A stretch of 64,000 nt of DNA from Pseudomonadota bacterium (GTDB lineage: Bacteria; Pseudomonadota; Gammaproteobacteria; Burkholderiales; Methylophilaceae). Of this stretch, positions 44,501 through 54,103 are shown in pieces. Below the pieces are notes generated by a model, which ran no database searches, was not told where the DNA came from, and saw nothing but the letters and a program-made list of their open reading frames with translations. Where the stretch lies: the NCBI GenBank assembly GCA_029563075.1, contig JAKQTN010000025.1, positions 1-64,000 of the forward strand. The letters run 5' to 3'. A program made the position numbers and the translations under genes. How positions within the stretch are numbered: position 1 is the first letter of the stretch; each line of letters opens with the position of its first letter.

Positions 44501-44941
44501 TTAGCTTAACGCATCTGCCCAGCTATTGGGCGTTTCGTAAAGCCTGACGCGCTCTAATCTGAGGCGGTTCCCATAAGTGTCTTTATACTCACTCTTGAGT
44601 ATTCTATAAGCTTCAGCAGCCATATTTTCTGCAGTCGGCACGGTTGGGAAGATGACGGTTTTGTGGTTGGGCAGGGAGTTTAAAAAATCCAGCACAGATT
44701 TATCTTCTTTGAACACCAGAAATGCATGATCCCAGACATCCACTACACTTTTCTTTGCGATTTTTTTAACGTCGGAAAAATCCATAACCATTCCATTTTC
44801 AGAAGCGTTTTCCTGACTGATAATGTCGCCAGAAAGCGTGATTTCCAGTGCATATCGATGACCATGCAAATTGCGGCATTGGCTTTTGTGGTTGGGGATT
44901 CGGTGGCCGGCATCGAATTCTAGTCGTGTAGTAATTTGCAT
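44501..44941 (-). CDS. queD: 6-carboxy-5,6,7,8-tetrahydropterin synthase
   Basis: QueD converts dihydroneopterin triphosphate to carboxytetrahydropterin in the preQ0/queuosine pathway. The frame opens at 45007, but the family start MQITTRLEFDAGHRIPNH is at 44941, giving 146 residues. The zinc His residues lie in FDAGHRIPN and NLHGHRYALEI, with the catalytic Cys in KSQCRNLHGH; VMDFSDVKKIAKKSVVDVWD, PTVPTAENMAAEAY and LRLERVRLYETPNSWADA complete the fold. Other que genes are not in the window. Relatives in the same family make other pterins, so a link to the C1 cofactor cannot be excluded. Confidence 0.9.
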   Translation of the reverse strand: MQITTRLEFDAGHRIPNHKSQCRNLHGHRYALEITLSGDIISQENASENGMVMDFSDVKKIAKKSVVDVWDHAFLVFKEDKSVLDFLNSLPNHKTVIFPTVPTAENMAAEAYRILKSEYKDTYGNRLRLERVRLYETPNSWADALS

Positions 44942-44972
44942 GCCACTATTATAGCAGTTCGGGAACCCCTGA

Positions 44973-46715
44973 TTAATGCTGCTTTGCCCAAGTGACAAAT
45001 TTGTCAAAAGGCATTGGCTTGGCGAAAAAATAGCCTTGGCATTTATGGATTTTCATTTTTTTGATCAGTGCAAGGCATTCTTTATCTTCAACACCTTCAG
45101 CCAGCACCTCTTTCCCCAAGCTGTTTGCCAGCATGGCAATCGATTTTACGATTTCAAAATCATGCTGCGAATGACTGATATCGCGCACGAACGACTGATC
45201 AATTTTGATTAAATCTATGGGCATGTTGCGCAGTCGCGAGAGCGATGAAAAACCCGTGCCGAAATCATCCAGGGCTAGCCTGAAACCGCTTTCGGCCAGT
45301 TGGTTAATCACAGCGCTGGTGGTTTCGTTTTCTTCAAGGATGCCATTTTCAGTGACTTCGAGAATGATGTCTTTCGGCTGGATCTTCCATAACGCCAGCG
45401 CTTGCAGCAGCAGGTGAGGCAGTTCAATATCGTATAAATCTTCTGCGCGCAGATTAATCGTGAGATAGACTTTTAAGTGATGTTCATGCAACAGCTCGCT
45501 GGAATAACGGCATGCAGAATTGATTAACCAGCGCGTAAATAACTTGCTTTTACCCAACTTGCTTAGAATTTCGATGGTCAAGCCCGGAGATATGTAGTAG
45601 TCAGTCTCGTCCGACCAGCGCAATAACAATTCTGCACCGACACATTTTGAGTTTGACAGATTGACAATGGGCTGGAAAAACAAAGTCAGACTGTCTCCAG
45701 CAAATGCTTCCAATACTTTGAGTTCCATATCATGCTGCGCGGCCAACTGTTTTTCCAGCTCTTGCGAGTACATCACAAACTGCTGCTGGCTGGAAAAAGC
45801 ACTTTCCAGCGCCATTTTGGAACAGCCATATAACTCATGCGCTTTTTGAGAGGATTTTTTGGTAAAGGCACAGCCAGTGAATGGCGTGACCAGCACCGAT
45901 TGATTACCAATAGACACCATTTGTTCGAAGGCCCGCTGCAGTTTGGCGGCGAGTAAATTAAGTTGCATGTCATTGCTCAGGCTGGGAATCAGGATATCAA
46001 ATTGCAAGTTGCCGGTATGGTAAAGCTGGTAATCAGGCGATATGTTTTTCTTTAGTCTGAAAGCAACTTTTCGGCTTAATTCAGAGGCAAGCTGTTGTGA
46101 AAAAATGGGATTATGTTTTGCAACTTGAAAATGTATGGAAAACAAGCCGACCAACGGACTTCCCTCTTTATTCTTGACAGCGTTTTCTATGCTGGCCAAT
46201 ATTTGATTGGCATTAGGCAATTGCGTAATGGCATCAAAGTTACGTGTGTAATTGAGCTGAAATTGCTGATGCTGATGATTGGTTTCTGCAAACATATCAA
46301 ACAAAAAACAATGCAGCTTGGCTGAGTTGGAAATGCCCAGTTTCGTTTTGAATTCAAAACAGCTAAGAAAGTTGAGTACGCCTTGTGCGCTTGCACCATC
46401 CTGCACGGCGTTGAGCCACAAGAATATCAGTTGATTAATCTTGGCGGTAAAGGTTTTTAAGTCATGTCCGGATTGCCAGTTTTTAAGTGCCGAACTTAGC
46501 TGGGATAAAAACGGGTTTAATTGCGGGTTTTCTGATATTTCTGCTTGTCCAAGCGTTTTAACATTGACTTTCAGGTTTGAAAACAGCGCTTTTGGTTTAA
46601 GTCCGTAGGCATGTAACTTTTCTAAAACAGCATGTTCAGTATAGGCAATCTCAACTTCCTGTATTTCCTCCTCGGGAAGCTCCTCCCTGGCCGACGCATC
46701 TTCCATCATCATCAT
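44973..46715 (-). CDS. Cyclic di-GMP phosphodiesterase (degenerate GGDEF plus EAL domain)
   Basis: The 580-residue soluble protein would hydrolyse c-di-GMP. After an acidic N-terminus and a helical region comes a degenerate GGDEF-like part (FDAITQLPNANQILASIENA; the signature is replaced by GNLQFDIL). The C-terminal EAL domain at about 330-575 reads AELLLRWSDE in place of EALLRW, keeping the Glu, and retains LTINLRAEDL, ILEVTENGILEE, LALDDFGTGFSSLSRL, IKIDQSFVRDI and LAEGVEDKECL, so catalysis looks possible. Four Met codons in a row leave the exact start open. It follows the HD-GYP gene by 31 bases. Confidence 0.88.
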   Translation of the reverse strand: MMMMEDASAREELPEEEIQEVEIAYTEHAVLEKLHAYGLKPKALFSNLKVNVKTLGQAEISENPQLNPFLSQLSSALKNWQSGHDLKTFTAKINQLIFLWLNAVQDGASAQGVLNFLSCFEFKTKLGISNSAKLHCFLFDMFAETNHQHQQFQLNYTRNFDAITQLPNANQILASIENAVKNKEGSPLVGLFSIHFQVAKHNPIFSQQLASELSRKVAFRLKKNISPDYQLYHTGNLQFDILIPSLSNDMQLNLLAAKLQRAFEQMVSIGNQSVLVTPFTGCAFTKKSSQKAHELYGCSKMALESAFSSQQQFVMYSQELEKQLAAQHDMELKVLEAFAGDSLTLFFQPIVNLSNSKCVGAELLLRWSDETDYYISPGLTIEILSKLGKSKLFTRWLINSACRYSSELLHEHHLKVYLTINLRAEDLYDIELPHLLLQALALWKIQPKDIILEVTENGILEENETTSAVINQLAESGFRLALDDFGTGFSSLSRLRNMPIDLIKIDQSFVRDISHSQHDFEIVKSIAMLANSLGKEVLAEGVEDKECLALIKKMKIHKCQGYFFAKPMPFDKFVTWAKQH

Positions 46716-46746
46716 TTGAAGCTACCAGTCAAAAACCATTGCTGAT

Positions 46747-48339
46747 CTAAACATAAAAATCACTCGGGTTTAAGCCGTAGCTGTCAGGGGGCAGGCTTTT
46801 TATTATTCTGTAAGGCTCGCCTGCTGGCGTTGACGGGCTGTTCAGCAGGTTCAGAATAACTGGCGATGTGTAGCGTGATTTGTCAGGGCTCAGCAAGAGC
46901 ATTAATCTTGGCAGCAGCCTTCTGACCTGGTTCTGTTGTATGACTACGCCGACTTCGCCCGTATTAAGCTCAACCAGCGAGCTGACGGGATACATGCCCA
47001 TGAACTGGACAAGTTGATCGATTAATTCACGGCTGAATAGTTTTCCACTCAATTGATGAATTTTATCCAGCGCTTCCTGGTGAAAAACGCCTTTGGCATA
47101 AGATTTATGACTGGTGATGGCGCAATAGGTGTCAATCAAGCCTGCAATTTGCGAAGCCAGGTCAATTTGGTCCTCTCGCAACTGGTTCGGATAACCGCTG
47201 CCATCCATGCGTTCATGGTGCTGTGCCACCATATCAATCACAGATAGCGGAATATCCGGTGTTTTTTCAAGAATTTTCAGGCTTTCATCCACGTGTTTTT
47301 TTGCATATTCATATTCTTCTCGCGAGAGCTTCCCTTCTTTCAGCAGCACATCGGCAGAAAGTTTTACCTTGCCGACATCCTGTAGTAAGCCAGCCAGGCC
47401 TAATTCTTTAATCTGTTTTTTAGACAGCGCCAGGAAATTGCCGAAAGCCATTAAGGTGATCGAGACATGCAAGGCGTGATTGTACGAGTAGTCGTCGGTT
47501 TGCTTCAGTTTTGCCAGCCATAGCAATGCATCGGGTACGCGGCCAATACTTTCAACCATACTGTCCAGAATTTCACTTACAGCGGTCAAGTCGAGATTTT
47601 GCTCATTTGCCACCGCATCAAATATCTCTCTGGTCGCCACTTGCGATTGTTCATAGACCGGATAGATAATCGCGATCTCATTTTCGACAGGCGGCTCTTC
47701 CTCGTAAATTGTTACTTTGTAGCCTTCACTGGAATCATTGCCTGCTTTATTATTTTTAGAACTGTCATCAATTGTGGATTTAAGTTTATTACGTCTGAAT
47801 AGGTTGCCGAAAAACCCGCCTACATCCTCTGCCAGCTGTTTGGCCATGGGCTTTTGCTGAGGATTGGTTTCGGTTTGATAGGGTAAGGCTTCCTGCGCCG
47901 CCGTATTCGCCCTATATTTCATGTTGTAAACCGTGCCATCCTGGTTATTGCGCTCAATATTACGGGGTGCCTGGTGATTTTTTAGCTCGCGAAGAATTTC
48001 GAAGAAAGAGGTCTTGTTGGCAAACCGAGGATCTATATTGCCCCCTGGTTTTTTGTCTGAAGCAGCCTTCCCAGGATCTTTGATGCGTATCACCGCGCCT
48101 TCGCGCTTAATGGCCACGTCTTGTCTGGCCGGGGTAGCAAAAAGGCTGCCTAAGGATCTGGTGCGGTCAATGTAGACAAATTTGCATATGGACTGGAGCT
48201 TATCCAGGTCGGACTGGTCATCCAGTAAAAAGCCTTGCAGCATGAATGGCGCGCCTTCCCAAGGCCTGTCCAGATCGGTCACATACATGCCGAACTCTAG
48301 CTTTTCAACCCCAATTTGTTCTTTTTTAAGATCAGCCAT
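46747..48339 (-). CDS. HD-GYP domain protein with altered HD motif
   Basis: The protein combines an N-terminal DUF3391-like segment (KEQIGVEKLEFGMYVTDLDR, PFMLQGFLLDDQSDLDKLQS) with a C-terminal HD-GYP domain. The start is taken at MADLKKEQ (48339), giving 530 residues; the frame is open further upstream but that part overlaps the neighbouring gene. In the HD-GYP core HALHVSITLMAFG and AQHHERMDGSGYPNQL are intact, but the metal-binding His-Asp reads LLQDVGK, Gln in place of His. Loss of this ligand may abolish phosphodiesterase activity. It overlaps the deacetylase-family gene by eight bases and precedes the EAL gene. Confidence 0.87.
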   Translation of the reverse strand: MADLKKEQIGVEKLEFGMYVTDLDRPWEGAPFMLQGFLLDDQSDLDKLQSICKFVYIDRTRSLGSLFATPARQDVAIKREGAVIRIKDPGKAASDKKPGGNIDPRFANKTSFFEILRELKNHQAPRNIERNNQDGTVYNMKYRANTAAQEALPYQTETNPQQKPMAKQLAEDVGGFFGNLFRRNKLKSTIDDSSKNNKAGNDSSEGYKVTIYEEEPPVENEIAIIYPVYEQSQVATREIFDAVANEQNLDLTAVSEILDSMVESIGRVPDALLWLAKLKQTDDYSYNHALHVSITLMAFGNFLALSKKQIKELGLAGLLQDVGKVKLSADVLLKEGKLSREEYEYAKKHVDESLKILEKTPDIPLSVIDMVAQHHERMDGSGYPNQLREDQIDLASQIAGLIDTYCAITSHKSYAKGVFHQEALDKIHQLSGKLFSRELIDQLVQFMGMYPVSSLVELNTGEVGVVIQQNQVRRLLPRLMLLLSPDKSRYTSPVILNLLNSPSTPAGEPYRIIKSLPPDSYGLNPSDFYV

Positions 48340-49261
48340 TTTTTGCCAAACAGTTAATATGTGCCCAAGCACTTTGTGCCAAGGATGGTAAATGATAACC
48401 GCCCTCAAGTGAAGATATAATCCTGTTTTTTGCGTATTTTGCGGCAAATTCTTTTATGAATTCGGTTATCCACACATAATCCTCTTCAATCAGGGTTAAA
48501 TCGGCCAGAGGGTCATTCAAATGCGCATCAAACCCGGCGGAAACAAACATAATCTCGGGCTTAAAATCATCCAAGGCAGGCGCGAATTCTGTTATGACGG
48601 CTTCTCTAAAGTCCTCGCGCCTAGTCTTTGCGGCCAAGGGGACGTTAATCATGTTTTTGCTGCGCGTTTCTGCGCCGCTAAATGGATAAAACGGATGCTG
48701 AAAAGTAGAGCAGAGCATGACGTTCGGGTTGCTGCTGAAGATGTCCTCGGTACCATCGCCATGGTGAACATCAAAGTCAATAATGGCAGCGCGTTTGATT
48801 GGGTATTGCGACATGGCGTGAGCAACACCGACGGCAATATGGTTAAAAATGCAGAAACCCGCGCTATTGGCGCGTCCTGCATGGTGGCCGGGCGGGCGCA
48901 CACAGCAAAACGCGTTTTTGGCTTTGCCTGTTATTACTAAATCTGTGGCCAAAACGACTGCACCGCTTGCATGCAAGGCAGCGGACAAACTCATCGGCCC
49001 CATGGCGGTGTCGCCGTCCAGGCGCACCAATCCTGCCTTTGGGGCTATGCTGTGAATGTAATCAACATAGTCGGTAGAATGTACCCGTTGGAGTTGTGCT
49101 TTGGTGGCTGCCGGTGCCTCGTAAAGCTGTAGTTTTTCTTTTAAGTCGGAGGCATTCACGGCATTCTTTATGGCAGTGATGCGTGCTGGCGATTCGGGAT
49201 GGCTGCCGTCCATGACATGCAGCAAAGTATCCGGGTGCGAAATGAAAGCGGTATTTGTCAT
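48332..49261 (-). CDS. Histone deacetylase-family (class II-like) hydrolase
   Basis: The 309-residue protein belongs to the arginase/deacetylase superfamily, zinc amidohydrolases that in bacteria remove acyl groups from small amines or proteins. Signs are MDGSHPESPARITAIKNAV, RLDGDTAMGPMSLSAALHAS, CCVRPPGHHAGRANSAGFCI with the paired His, AAIIDFDVHHGDGTEDIF supplying Asp and His zinc ligands, and FVSAGFDAHLNDPLADL with the third ligand. The catalytic set is complete. It lies between rsgA and the HD-GYP gene on the same strand. The substrate cannot be predicted. Confidence 0.92.
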   Translation of the reverse strand: MTNTAFISHPDTLLHVMDGSHPESPARITAIKNAVNASDLKEKLQLYEAPAATKAQLQRVHSTDYVDYIHSIAPKAGLVRLDGDTAMGPMSLSAALHASGAVVLATDLVITGKAKNAFCCVRPPGHHAGRANSAGFCIFNHIAVGVAHAMSQYPIKRAAIIDFDVHHGDGTEDIFSSNPNVMLCSTFQHPFYPFSGAETRSKNMINVPLAAKTRREDFREAVITEFAPALDDFKPEIMFVSAGFDAHLNDPLADLTLIEEDYVWITEFIKEFAAKYAKNRIISSLEGGYHLPSLAQSAWAHINCLAKNG

Positions 49262-49274
49262 AATCAGAGGCTCC

Positions 49275-50138
49275 TTAATCGCGATCTTCCTGTGCTAGCT
49301 CCTGGTAATAGCCTAGCCTTGCAGCGGATATTTTGCCATGATTGACAGCGTTTATCACGGCGCAATCCGGTTCATGCAGGTGTTTGCAGTTATTAAAGCG
49401 GCATTTGCCCAAATACGGCCTGAATTCCTTAAAAGCCAGTTCCAACTCTTCCTGAGATAAATGATGTAGGCCAAACTCTTGCAAGCCAGGTGAATCAATC
49501 AGGCTGCTGGTTGCGTCCAGGTGATACAAATGCGTGGCCGTAGTGGTGTGCTTACCGCTGTCCAGCGCATCGCTAATCTCTTGTGTGCGTACTTGCTGGT
49601 CGGGTAGCAATTTATTGATGATGGTAGATTTACCCATACCGGATTGGCCTACTAGCACACTTTGATGATTGGTAAGATATGGTCGCAGTTCGGCAATATC
49701 TTGTTTTGCCGATAAATGCACGACCTGGTAGCCCAAATCTTGGTATAGATGGAGTTTGCTTTTTGCGTCATCTGCATCGGTTAAATCGCATTTATTTAAC
49801 ACAATCAGCGGGTTAATTTTCGCTGCTTCTGCTGCGACTAAACAGCGATTGAGCAATGCTTCATAAAAGCTGGGTTGGGTTGCCAACACAATCACAATTT
49901 GCGTGACATTGGAGGCGAGAATTTTGCTTTTGAAAGCATTGCTTCGATAAAGCAGTGATTTGCGCGGACGGCTTGATTCTACGACGCCTTCAGCGGTGTC
50001 GGTGAGCTTGATGGTGACAATGTCGCCACAGGCTAAATCGGTTTTTTTACCACGCGTGACGCAGCTGATGCGCGATTTGTCTGCCAACTCAACTTCATAA
50101 CGCTTGCCGTAAGCGGCAACCACCAAGCCCTGTAACAT
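49275..50138 (-). CDS. rsgA: Small ribosomal subunit biogenesis GTPase RsgA
   Basis: RsgA is a circularly permuted GTPase that acts late in 30S maturation. The 287-residue protein starts with an OB-fold, then the permuted GTPase with G4 VLNKCDLTD before G1 GQSGMGKSTIINKL, and G3 DSPGLQEFG. The C-terminal zinc site is CRFNNCKHLHEPDC. It is 13 bases upstream of the deacetylase gene and 34 bases after the cytochrome gene. Confidence 0.96.
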   Translation of the reverse strand: MLQGLVVAAYGKRYEVELADKSRISCVTRGKKTDLACGDIVTIKLTDTAEGVVESSRPRKSLLYRSNAFKSKILASNVTQIVIVLATQPSFYEALLNRCLVAAEAAKINPLIVLNKCDLTDADDAKSKLHLYQDLGYQVVHLSAKQDIAELRPYLTNHQSVLVGQSGMGKSTIINKLLPDQQVRTQEISDALDSGKHTTTATHLYHLDATSSLIDSPGLQEFGLHHLSQEELELAFKEFRPYLGKCRFNNCKHLHEPDCAVINAVNHGKISAARLGYYQELAQEDRD

Positions 50139-50172
50139 ATTCAGGCCCAGCTTAACATTTTGAAATTTGCAT

Positions 50173-50484
50173 TTATTTTTCGAATTTATAGTAAGTCTGG
50201 TTCAGATAGGCCGCCACATTAAGCTCTTCATCTTCAAACCACTTCAGACCAAGCATGGTGTTGCAGCTGCGTACTTGAGCCACTAAGCCTTTGGAGGTTT
50301 TCACTTTTGGATATTCACGCGTGTAAATGCCAGAGCCGTCGCCACCGTAGCTTGAAGCATGGCAGCTAATGCAGTTTTTTTCAACCAAAGCCTTGCCAGC
50401 CTTAACATCCGCATTGGCAAACATGTCATTAGCTACAGCATTGATGCAAAACAGACATAACAATATCGGTAATATTTTTGTCAT
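50173..50484 (-). CDS. Small class I cytochrome c
   Basis: The 103-residue protein has an N-terminal signal peptide (KILPILLCLFCINAVA, cleavage likely near residue 18) and one haem-binding motif NCISCHASSYGG near 37-48. A Met in RSCNTMLGLKW could be the sixth ligand. It would carry electrons in the periplasm. Methylotrophs use several such cytochromes with methanol or methylamine dehydrogenases, but no dehydrogenase gene is near, so its partner is unknown. Located between the M48 protease and rsgA genes. Confidence 0.88.
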   Translation of the reverse strand: MTKILPILLCLFCINAVANDMFANADVKAGKALVEKNCISCHASSYGGDGSGIYTREYPKVKTSKGLVAQVRSCNTMLGLKWFEDEELNVAAYLNQTYYKFEK

Positions 50485-50504
50485 CGCTTAATCCCTTCAG
50501 CTTG

Positions 50505-51776
50505 CTAATTTGCAGTATACGCTGCTAATTTAGAAATGCGAATGCTTGCAGGCGGATGTGAGTCATAAAACGCCGAGTGCAAAGGGTCTGGCGTGAGCGT
50601 AGAAGCGTTATCGCGATACAGCTTCACCAAGGCTTCAATCAGGTGGCCTGCGCTGGCGTGCTTGGCAGCGTATTCATCGGCCTCGAATTCGTTTTTGCGT
50701 GAATAACTCGCCATCAGCGGGCGTAGCAAAAATAAAAACACAGGCGATACCAGCAAAAATAAAATTAACGCCATGTGGTTGCTCGGCGTAGTGACGCCTA
50801 AACCGTTGTAAAACCAGGTTTGGTTCATCAGCCAGCCCAGCAGGGCCAAGCCAAGAAAGCTTACAAAGAACATCAAGGCGATACGCTTGATGACGTGATG
50901 ATGCTTAAAATGCCCTAGTTCGTGTGCCAGTACTGCCTCGATTTCTTCAGTGCTTAAGCGGTCTAATAGCGTATCAAAAAACACCACGCGTTTACTGCTG
51001 CCAAAACCGGTAAAGTAGGCGTTGCCGTGACTGCTACGAGCAGAGCCATCCATCACAAACAAACCCTGCGATCTAAAGCCGCATTTAGCCAGCAGTGCTT
51101 CTATGCGCGATTTAAGATTTTCATCGGCAAGTGGCGTAAATTTGTTGAATAATGGCGCGATAAAAGTCGGGTAAACCGCGAGCATGAGAATATTAAAGAT
51201 GCTCCAGATTACCCATAAATAAAACCACCAGTATTGGCCCGCACCCTGCATCAGCCAAAGTGCTGTAAACAGAATAGGCAGGCCTAATGCTAGGCCGACT
51301 AGGCTGTGCTTGATTAAGTCGGTAAAAAACATGCGTGGCGTCATTTTGTTAAAACCGAACTTTTCATCGATGACAAAAGTTTTGTAATATTCAAAAGGCA
51401 AGTCTATTAAGGCGCTGATCAGCATTGCGCAGCAAATCACCAAAGCACCGCGGATAACCTCGTGGTCAGTCAAAACATTGCGCCAACTATCATCCAGCCA
51501 CTGCAAGCCTCCGCCAATGGTGAGTGCGGCTAATAACAAGGCCTGAATCACAACCTCAGCCAGTGTCAGCCTGGTTTTTGCCATGGAATAGTCTGCCGCT
51601 TTTTGATGCGCCTCTAAAGAAATATTCGCAGAAAATGCACTGGGTACTTGAGTGCGGTTTGCTTGCACGTATGCGATTTGTCGCGATCCCAGCCAAAGCC
51701 GGGCAAGTGTTGTTGCGATGAGTAGAGCGATAAAAACGAGTGTTAAAGTTGTCGCCGGTGTAAGTGTGGATGCCAT
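50505..51776 (-). CDS. M48 family membrane metalloprotease (Ste24/CAAX protease-like)
   Basis: The 423-residue integral membrane protein has several helices (for example TLTLVFIALLIATTLARLWL, SLVGLALGLPILFTALWLMQ and YLWVIWSIFNILMLAVYPTF) and the zinc motif HELGHFKHHH near residues 283-292, with a distal Glu in KNEFEADEYAAKHA. GNAYFTGFGSSKRVVFFDTL is typical of the Ste24 group. It probably degrades misfolded membrane proteins. Divergent from orn with about 100 bases between. Confidence 0.93.
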   Translation of the reverse strand: MASTLTPATTLTLVFIALLIATTLARLWLGSRQIAYVQANRTQVPSAFSANISLEAHQKAADYSMAKTRLTLAEVVIQALLLAALTIGGGLQWLDDSWRNVLTDHEVIRGALVICCAMLISALIDLPFEYYKTFVIDEKFGFNKMTPRMFFTDLIKHSLVGLALGLPILFTALWLMQGAGQYWWFYLWVIWSIFNILMLAVYPTFIAPLFNKFTPLADENLKSRIEALLAKCGFRSQGLFVMDGSARSSHGNAYFTGFGSSKRVVFFDTLLDRLSTEEIEAVLAHELGHFKHHHVIKRIALMFFVSFLGLALLGWLMNQTWFYNGLGVTTPSNHMALILFLLVSPVFLFLLRPLMASYSRKNEFEADEYAAKHASAGHLIEALVKLYRDNASTLTPDPLHSAFYDSHPPASIRISKLAAYTAN

Positions 51777-51875
51777 GACTTTTCTAAATTAAGTTAAACT
51801 ACTTATATTCTGAAGCATTTGCAGGTAATTGGTTCACTGCGAGTGCTGTTATACGTTATTTTAATGGAAATCATG

Positions 51876-52436
51876 ATGGAAGCCTCAAGCAATAATATCA
51901 ACAACGATAATTTAATCTGGCTGGACATGGAAATGAGTGGTTTGCTGCCGGACTCAGACCGTATTTTAGAGCTTGCTGTGGTGGTGACAGATGCCGAATT
52001 AAACGTGCTGGGCGAATCGCCTGTGTTGGTTATTCACCAGTCTGACGCTGTACTGGATGGCATGGATGCCTGGAATAAGGGCACGCATGGCCGCAGTGGC
52101 TTGATTGATAAAGTGAAAGCATCCACTTTGGACGAAGCCGCCGCTACCGAGCAAATGATTGCCTACTTAAAACAATTTGTGCCTGCCGGGAAATCGCCCA
52201 TGTGCGGCAACTCTATTTGTCAGGATAGGCGCTTTATGGCGCGTTATATGTCTGATCTGGAAGCCTATTTTCATTACCGCAATCTGGATGTGAGCGTGTT
52301 TAAGGAACTGGCGCGCCGCTGGAAGCCGGAAATTTATTCGGGATTCAAGAAAGCCAGCAAACATGAGGCGTTGGCAGATATCTACGAATCTATCGACGAA
52401 CTGAAGTATTACCGCGAGCATTTTATTGTTAAGTAA
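51876..52436 (+). CDS. orn: Oligoribonuclease
   Basis: Orn degrades very short RNAs, including pGpG from c-di-GMP turnover, which fits the EAL gene nearby. From the ATG at 51876 the protein has 186 residues, near the usual 181. DEDDh exonuclease motifs are visible: [40 protein letters not shown] and [20 protein letters not shown] with the catalytic His. Earlier in-frame ATGs exist at 51819, 51864 and 51873; the chosen one follows GGAAA at good spacing. Confidence 0.95.
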   Translation: MEASSNNINNDNLIWLDMEMSGLLPDSDRILELAVVVTDAELNVLGESPVLVIHQSDAVLDGMDAWNKGTHGRSGLIDKVKASTLDEAAATEQMIAYLKQFVPAGKSPMCGNSICQDRRFMARYMSDLEAYFHYRNLDVSVFKELARRWKPEIYSGFKKASKHEALADIYESIDELKYYREHFIVK

Positions 52437-52459
52437 AAATGGCAGAAATTTAGAATAAA

Positions 52460-52493
52460 AAAAGAGGCGTAACAACTTTAGTGTATACGCCCC
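52460..52493 (-). terminator. Terminator for glgA (minus strand)
   Basis: On the minus strand GGCGTA / TACGCC with a 14-base loop is followed by CTC and a T-run (TTTTTTT). It lies between the convergent orn and glgA genes, so it ends the glgA transcript. Confidence 0.7.
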
Positions 52494-52560
52494 TAGGGAG
52501 GAGAAGTTAGCTTTGGAGAAGCTTGATTAATATCAAGCATCAACCATGCCAACTTATTCT

Positions 52561-54021
52561 CTAGTGACCTGAGAGCGTTTTTTCATATAGTTTTAAATAA
52601 GCTTTCGCGCTGGAACCCCAACCAATATCCTGTTGCATGCCATTTCGCTGAATTCTTTGCCATAGTGCTTTGTTTTTCCAGATGGTCAAAGCGTGTTCAA
52701 TTGTGACCAAAAGTGATGCACTGCTGACACTTTTCATCACAAATCCGGTGGCGGTGTCATTGTTTAGGGTGGTTTCATTGGTATCGCATACCGAGTCTGC
52801 CAGGCCGCCCGTAGCGTTGACAATCGGCGGGGTACCGTAGGCCAGGCCATACAATTGGTTAAGTCCGCATGGCTCAAAGCGTGATGGCATCACAAACATG
52901 TCGCAGCCTGCCATAATGTTGTGCGAGAGATGTTCGTTATAGCCTATAGTCATGGAAACTTGGGCTGGGGTTTTTTGTGCCAAGTCATTGAAGCTGGCTT
53001 CCAGGGCTTTATCGCCACTGCCTAAAATTGCAAACTGGCAGCCTTGTGCAATAAGCTGAGGCATGATTTTTGGCAACAAATCCAGCCCTTTCTGATGTGT
53101 GAGCCGGCTCACTACGCCCAATAACGGTGCATCTGCATCGACATGAAGCCCAAGTTGTTCCTGTAACGCTTTTTTAACCGCCGCTTTTCCAGAGAGATCG
53201 CTGGCGCTGTAGTTTTTAATGAGGCTGGAGTCTTTTTCAGGCGACCATTCTTCTGCATCAATGCCATTTAAAATGCCCGTTAAATCATCCTTACGGATTT
53301 GCAGCAGGCCCTGCAAGCCAAAACCAAAGGTTTCAGTTTGAATTTCGTGTGCATAGGTCGGGCTCACGGTGCTTAATTTGTCCGCGTAAAAAAGGCCCGC
53401 TTTCAAAAACGAAATTTGGCCATGATATTCAAAACCGCTGATTTGAAAATTTTCTATCGGAAGTTCTAATGCTTTTAGCCAACTGACATCAAAATTACCC
53501 TGGAAGGCGAGATTATGCAGGCTTAAAATTGACTTGGTGGATGAGAAATCAATCAGCTTCATGTAGGCTGGTGCCAAGGCAGTTTGCCAATCATTGCATT
53601 GGATCAGGTCTGGCTGCCAGCTCTGAAGCGGGCTGTGTTTACTGCAAAGCAAGCTTGCCGCACGGGAAAGTACGCCGAATCTGAGCGCATTGTCCAGCCA
53701 TTCAACACCATGCTTGTCGCTGTATGGACCACCGTTGCGTTCATACAGTTGCGTATTTTGAATCGCAATGACATCGGTGTCACTATCGGGCATTTTGCCC
53801 ATTAATAGCGTACAGGTCTGGCCAAGCACTTCTATGGTGGCGACTGGTGAAACATCTCTTAGTTTTTCTAAAACCGCCTGGTAGCCCGGCAGCAGTATTT
53901 TGATGTCGCCATCAAATTCCGCCAGATTGTTCAAGGCCTTGGGAAGGGCGCCGCTTACGTCGGCGAGGCCGCCTGTTTTAATGAGTGGGTAAGCTTCTGA
54001 GGTGGCAAATAAGACGCGCAA
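52561..54021 (-). CDS. glgA: Glycogen synthase (ADP-glucose)
   Basis: GlgA extends glycogen chains from ADP-glucose. The 486-residue protein has the ADP-glucose contact MRVLFATSEAYPLIKTGGLA at the N-terminus, DLIQCNDWQTALAPAYMK, the C-terminal GT-B domain with GVVSRLTHQKGLDLLPKIMP, and the nucleotide-binding MPSRFEPCGLNQLYGLAYGT with its paired Glu and CGL. glgB lies about 9 kb away with pgi. Storage of RuMP-derived hexose as glycogen is consistent with this. Confidence 0.95.
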   Translation of the reverse strand: MRVLFATSEAYPLIKTGGLADVSGALPKALNNLAEFDGDIKILLPGYQAVLEKLRDVSPVATIEVLGQTCTLLMGKMPDSDTDVIAIQNTQLYERNGGPYSDKHGVEWLDNALRFGVLSRAASLLCSKHSPLQSWQPDLIQCNDWQTALAPAYMKLIDFSSTKSILSLHNLAFQGNFDVSWLKALELPIENFQISGFEYHGQISFLKAGLFYADKLSTVSPTYAHEIQTETFGFGLQGLLQIRKDDLTGILNGIDAEEWSPEKDSSLIKNYSASDLSGKAAVKKALQEQLGLHVDADAPLLGVVSRLTHQKGLDLLPKIMPQLIAQGCQFAILGSGDKALEASFNDLAQKTPAQVSMTIGYNEHLSHNIMAGCDMFVMPSRFEPCGLNQLYGLAYGTPPIVNATGGLADSVCDTNETTLNNDTATGFVMKSVSSASLLVTIEHALTIWKNKALWQRIQRNGMQQDIGWGSSAKAYLKLYEKTLSGH

Positions 54022-54103
54022 AATATATCTTCTTTATCATGACGTTGATACGTTATTATAGAGCATAAACAAATGACTATAATATAGTTGCAGGGGGTCA
54101 TAC

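Noticed and set aside
54022-54103. Fluoride riboswitch before crcB
   Set aside because: No GGCGATGG-like core or matching pairing elements are visible in the leader; a covariance-model search would settle it.
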